A stretch of 64,000 nt of DNA from UBA5070 sp035352895 (GTDB lineage: Bacteria; Fibrobacterota; Fibrobacteria; UBA5070), in contig DAOPYN010000001.1 of NCBI GenBank assembly GCA_035352895.1, positions 1 to 64,000 on the forward strand, read 5' to 3'. Under the pieces are notes generated by a model. It was not told where the DNA came from. It saw only the letters and a list, made by a program, of their open reading frames with translations, and made no database searches. Below, piece after piece: positions 60,255-64,000 of this stretch (position 1 is the stretch's first letter; the number at the start of each line of letters is the position of its first letter). The position numbers and the translations under genes are program-made.

Positions 60255-63200
60255 ATGATCCTGAAACGGTTGACGATGGCACTCCTGGCGGCGAGCGCGC
60301 TCGCCGGTGCCGAAAGCATCGACAAGAACTGCATGACCTGCGATCGGCGCAGCCAGGATTCCACCAACGTGATCATCGGATCCATCCGGGTGAACTAGGT
60401 GGGCTACCGCACGGACGACCCCCACAAGCGGGCCCTGGTGGGCGACCCCAAGGCGGGCACCTTCCAGGTCATTCGCGAGAACGGCACCGTGGCGTTCTCC
60501 GGGTCCCTGAAGGACCTGGGATCCTTCCCCTACAAGGGACGGATCCTGGTCACGGGCTACTACAACTCCATCACGCCCCTCTACAAGTTCAGCAACACCA
60601 ACGACACCGATTCCGCGGGCGGCGGAAGCGAGCGGATCTCGTCGGCGGACTTCGGCTCCGTGACGGAAACCGGCACCTTCCGGGTGGCCGTGGGGAAGGA
60701 CACCTCGCTTCCCTTCGACATCCGCTCCAACATCTACAACGACATCTTCGAGACCTCCCTCAAGTACTTCGGCATCGAACGATCCGGGGACGACTCCTCC
60801 CAGATGCATCCCCGCAGCCACATGAAGGACGGTTCGGGCCGGCCCGGCGGCGACAAGGTCGCGGGAAGCCTCAGGGGTGGCTGGTACGACTGCGGCGACT
60901 TCTTCAAGGTGGGGCAGACCGACGCCTACGCCTTCACCAACCTGATCCTCGCCTACACGCTTTGGCCGCAGAAGGCCGAGGATCGCTACGGCAACTCCTA
61001 CAACGACACCTTCTTCACGGACGACATCCCGGACCTCTTGCGCGAGGCCAAGGTGGGCGCCGACTACGTGATGCGGCTCTACCGGGCCTCCGACGAGGAC
61101 GGACTCCTGGTCAAGCACGACATGTACCAGGAGGTGGGCGTGTGGAACAACGACCACCAGCTGTGGGATCAGCCGGAGCGCCAGGACGCCGCCCCCGTGG
61201 CCAAGGGCGGAGCACCGCGACCCGTGGATGCCGGTGCGGGTTCCGCCGTGGCCGCGCAGTACGCGGGAAGCCTCGCCCTGTTCGCCAAGGCCTGGTATCC
61301 GTTCGATCCCGCCTTCTCCGATTCCTGTCTGGCGGCGGCCAAGGACATCTACGCGAGGGTGGTGATTCCCAACTGGAAGACGCCCGGGTACGCTCCCACC
61401 ATGTTCTACATCACGCAGGGACGCTGGGACGACGACCTCGCCTGGGCCGCGGCCGGACTCTGGTTCGCCACCGGCGACACGGCCTACAAGTTCGACCTGA
61501 TGGGCAACACCACCTACGGAACCAACACCGGCTACGTGTTCAACCGCGAGACCTTCAAGGCCGGTTTCATGGCCATCCACGCCTCCAAGCTGTTCAGCCC
61601 CGGCGGCTGGGTGATGGACTACCAGAACACCTTCCTGCATCCGGTATGGCTCATGTGGAAGCACATCTACCAGACCGACGCCATGGCGGCCAAATGGGGG
61701 ATCCCCGCCGCCGAGGCCCAGGACACCCGCATGCGCCTGAAGGCCCTGGTGGGCTACCGCTACGCCCGCGAATGCACGAACAGCCCCGATGGCAGCCGCC
61801 AGACGGGGACGTTCATCAACATCATGAAGCCGTACAACCTCGTGTGGTCGTCCGTGACCTGGGGCATGAACCGCTACAACATGGGCGGGCTCCTTCCCAT
61901 CGTGGCCTACCACGAGATGATCAAGGACGATTCGGCCGCCTCGGCACGCAACTACTGGGACATCATCCTCGACAACATGAACTACAACCTGGGGGTCAAT
62001 CCCTGGGACATGAGCTTCCTGATGGGTGCGGGGACCAAGAACCTCCAACACCCGCACAACCGCATCGCCAATCCGGAGGGCTACAACGCCGGGGGCATCC
62101 CCTACAAGTATCGTTCGCCCAAGGGTGCCCTCATGGGCGGCGCCATCCCGGGACAGCTCCTGCGCGACGAGTGGGAGAAGTACGACGTCACCGAGACGTG
62201 CATCGACTTCTCCTCCCAGATGGTCCTGCCTTCACAGTATCTCGCCGAGGACCTGCCTCCGGACACCACCGGGCCGGGCTTCCTGGACGTTGTCGCCATG
62301 CCGGCGGACACGTACGCGATCGTCAGCTGGCGCACCACCGAGCTTTCGCGGGACACCCTCTTCTACAGCCTTTCCGTGAACGGGCCGGTGATCGGCTACA
62401 TCGTGGCTCCGCTGGCCAAGAACAAGATGGCGGTGATCCCGGGGCTGACCCCCAAGACCAAGTACTACTTCTGGTTCGTGGGGATGGACATCTACCGCAA
62501 CGTCTCGCGCGACGACAACCGCGGCCGCGACTACGACTTCACCACGCTGGACGCCTCGCCGCCGGTGCCGCGCATCACCGACGTCAAGGCCTGCAACATC
62601 CGCGGGAACCAGGCGACCATCTTCTGGTGGACGGACGTGCCGTCCCTTTCGGCGGTGGAATACGCCGTGGAAGGCGCGAACTTCGCGACCACCAAGAAGC
62701 GCGTGGACGGCGACGACGAAGGCCTGCCCAGTCGTTTCCACAAGGTGACTCTCAAGGGCCTCCAGCCCGGCACCACCTACCGCTACGACGTGTTCTCCAC
62801 ACCGGCCAAATCCGACAGCCTGGGGCTGCACTACCGCTTCTCCACCACGCAGGAGTTCGCGAGCTACACCGTGCAGATGGCCGCGACCAACAAGAACGCG
62901 ACCGGTTCCGGTGCCCACTTCTACATCCAGGTGGCCAACAACGAGAACAAGCCGTACTACGGACTCGATCTGAGGTTCTATTTCAACGCCGACCCGGTGA
63001 TCGCGGCGAAACTGACGGTCCACGTCACGGACAAGGGCACATTCGGTGTCGGAGGGACGGTCATTAAGACTCCGGATGTCACCGTGGGCGCGGCGGTAGC
63101 CGTGCCCGGGATCGCGAATTCGTGGTATCTGCCCATCCAGATCAAGGACACCCTTCCCGTGGCCGGCAGGCTTCGATTCGATCTGAAGATGGACGATTCC

Positions 63201-64000
63201 AATTGGGGACCGGTTCCGTTCTCCGTCTTCGCCGACGCCTGGTCCATCACCCCAAAGACCGCTCCGGTGGCCTTTCCCGGGATCAACCTCAGTCACCTCT
63301 GGGCGGGTCCCGACGATGTCCAGATGTGGAACGGGGTGTCCACTCCCATCTACGTGGACAACCCCTACATCGGCGGCTACTACAACGGCGTGCACATCTT
63401 CGGGTACACTCCCGACGGCGACCTGCCCAAGCAGCCGAAGATCGTCGATTTCCGCTTCGAGAAGCCGCTTCCGAGTCCGGCCATCTCCGTGCGCCAGGAC
63501 TCCCTGATGGTCCACTTCCAGGGGCGGACCTGGGGCAAGCCCGACGTGCTCCTGATGCAGGTGCAGCAGGACAGCGCCGCGTTCCTGCCCACCACACCCA
63601 TCCTCAACCGGGTGGATTCGGTCCGCTTCGCCAACAGCTTCCAGGATCCGCAGGGCATCAACATCCACGAATGGGCCTTCTGGGCCGATCGGGAAACCCC
63701 GCTGTGCGGTTGCGCCTGGCAGCGCTACCTGGTGAACGTGGACACCATGAAGGTCCCGCCGCGGCCGCTGCATCTCTCGTGGATTCCCGCCGGGCCGGTG
63801 GATGGCTGGACCTCCTCGAGGACTCCGGTCACCGTGGTCCTCCTGGGCGCGGCCAACGACACCATCGATACGACAGCTCTTGTCCAATTGTCCGGATCCA
63901 ATCCCGCCCTCCAGTTCTGGGGGGCGGCGACCGGGGGAACTCCCGTGGCATCCGTGGCTCTGGTGGGGGGCAAGGGCCTGGTGTGGGTGTCCAGCGCGGC
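60255..64000 (+). pseudogene. GH9 gene (copy 3) with in-frame amber codon, right end cut off
   Basis: The ATG at 60255 has GAGGAA six bases upstream and starts a signal peptide (MILKRLTMALLAASALAGAES). The frame meets TAG at 60396 and is then open to the window edge, 1200 more codons. Read through, residues 45-52 would be SIRVN-x-VGYR, the NQxGY motif of the Ig-like domain, with Gln replaced by the stop. The GH9 domain beyond is intact: GGWYDCGDF (D212, D215), HPHNRIANPEG and Glu in VTETCID (E647), followed by FN3-like (TDVKACNIRGNQATIFWW) and beta-sandwich regions. The preserved downstream frame suggests a very recent mutation, a sequencing error or read-through. Restart at GTG 60399 lacks a ribosome-binding site. 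Confidence 0.85.
60396..60398 (+). other. In-frame TAG inside GH9 copy 3
   Basis: The codon lies between AAC and GTG GGC TAC. Copies 1 and 2 have CAG/CAA-type Gln at this position in VNQAGY. One C-to-T change in CAG explains it. TAG is an ordinary stop elsewhere in the window (3897, 14147, 19936, 60186), so the codon is not reassigned genome-wide. Confidence 0.9.

Noticed and set aside
60396..60398. Genome-wide reassignment of TAG to Gln
   Set aside because: TAG ends several well-supported genes here (DUF4143 copy 1, FISUMP, second GNAT, histidine kinase, GH9 copy 2), and their lengths fit their families.
58283..63067. Open frame of 1594 codons on the plus strand spanning the end of GH9 copy 2 and the start of copy 3
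   Set aside because: It lies out of frame with both GH9 genes, crosses their intergenic gap and is rich in Arg/Gly/Pro, as expected of an out-of-frame shadow.

Overview
The window is GC-rich bacterial DNA that most resembles a member of the Fibrobacterota. The supporting evidence is a lipoprotein with a FISUMP-type domain (Fibrobacter succinogenes major paralogous domain), a tandem cluster of very large secreted family 9 glycoside hydrolases (GH9), and many secreted lipoproteins with short lipoboxes. The phylum call is inference: FISUMP domains also occur in Bacteroidota, and there is no rRNA gene here to settle it. I saw no tRNA, rRNA, CRISPR array, prophage or intact insertion sequence.

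Layout. 1-2336 (minus strand): a proline-rich protein cut by the left edge, a 65-residue membrane protein and a cytoplasmic GH13 alpha-amylase. 2550-5743 (plus): two AAA/DUF4143 ATPases around a GNAT acetyltransferase, each ATPase preceded by a striking dyad. 5750-10654: DNA polymerase I (minus), a DUF2167 membrane protein (plus) and an MFS transporter (minus). 10828-14149 (plus): two tandem RCC1-repeat lipoproteins and a FISUMP lipoprotein. 14174-17257 (minus): HD phosphohydrolase, a Cys-rich mini-protein, YicC ribonuclease, a secreted hypothetical and a DUF445 membrane protein. 17370-26558: a three-PAS histidine kinase, a second GNAT, a third DUF4143 ATPase (minus), carB, and an HtrA-like lipoprotein protease.

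26637-38368 is all minus strand and rich in signalling. In transcription order it holds a hybrid histidine kinase, a KdpD-like kinase, KdpE, a KimA-like APC transporter, a single-domain response regulator, a TetR regulator, two paralogous GGDEF diguanylate cyclases and a META-domain lipoprotein. The KdpD/KdpE/transporter trio reads as a potassium-responsive unit in which a KimA-type importer stands where the Kdp ATPase would be expected.

38530-45633: a lipoprotein, a DsbA-like lipoprotein, and then a compact plus-strand run of SulP transporter, small lipoprotein, membrane-anchored protein with a Cas4-like Cys cluster, and RelA/SpoT-TPR protein. The last two overlap by ATGA. This pair is the best candidate for an undescribed functional unit.

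45739-64000: three consecutive giant GH9 genes. The first has intact catalytic residues. The second has Asn in place of the second Asp of the catalytic DxGD motif. The third has intact catalytic residues but an in-frame amber codon exactly at the Gln of its conserved NQxGY motif, and it runs off the right edge. Together they look like a plant cell-wall degradation cluster in the middle of diversification.
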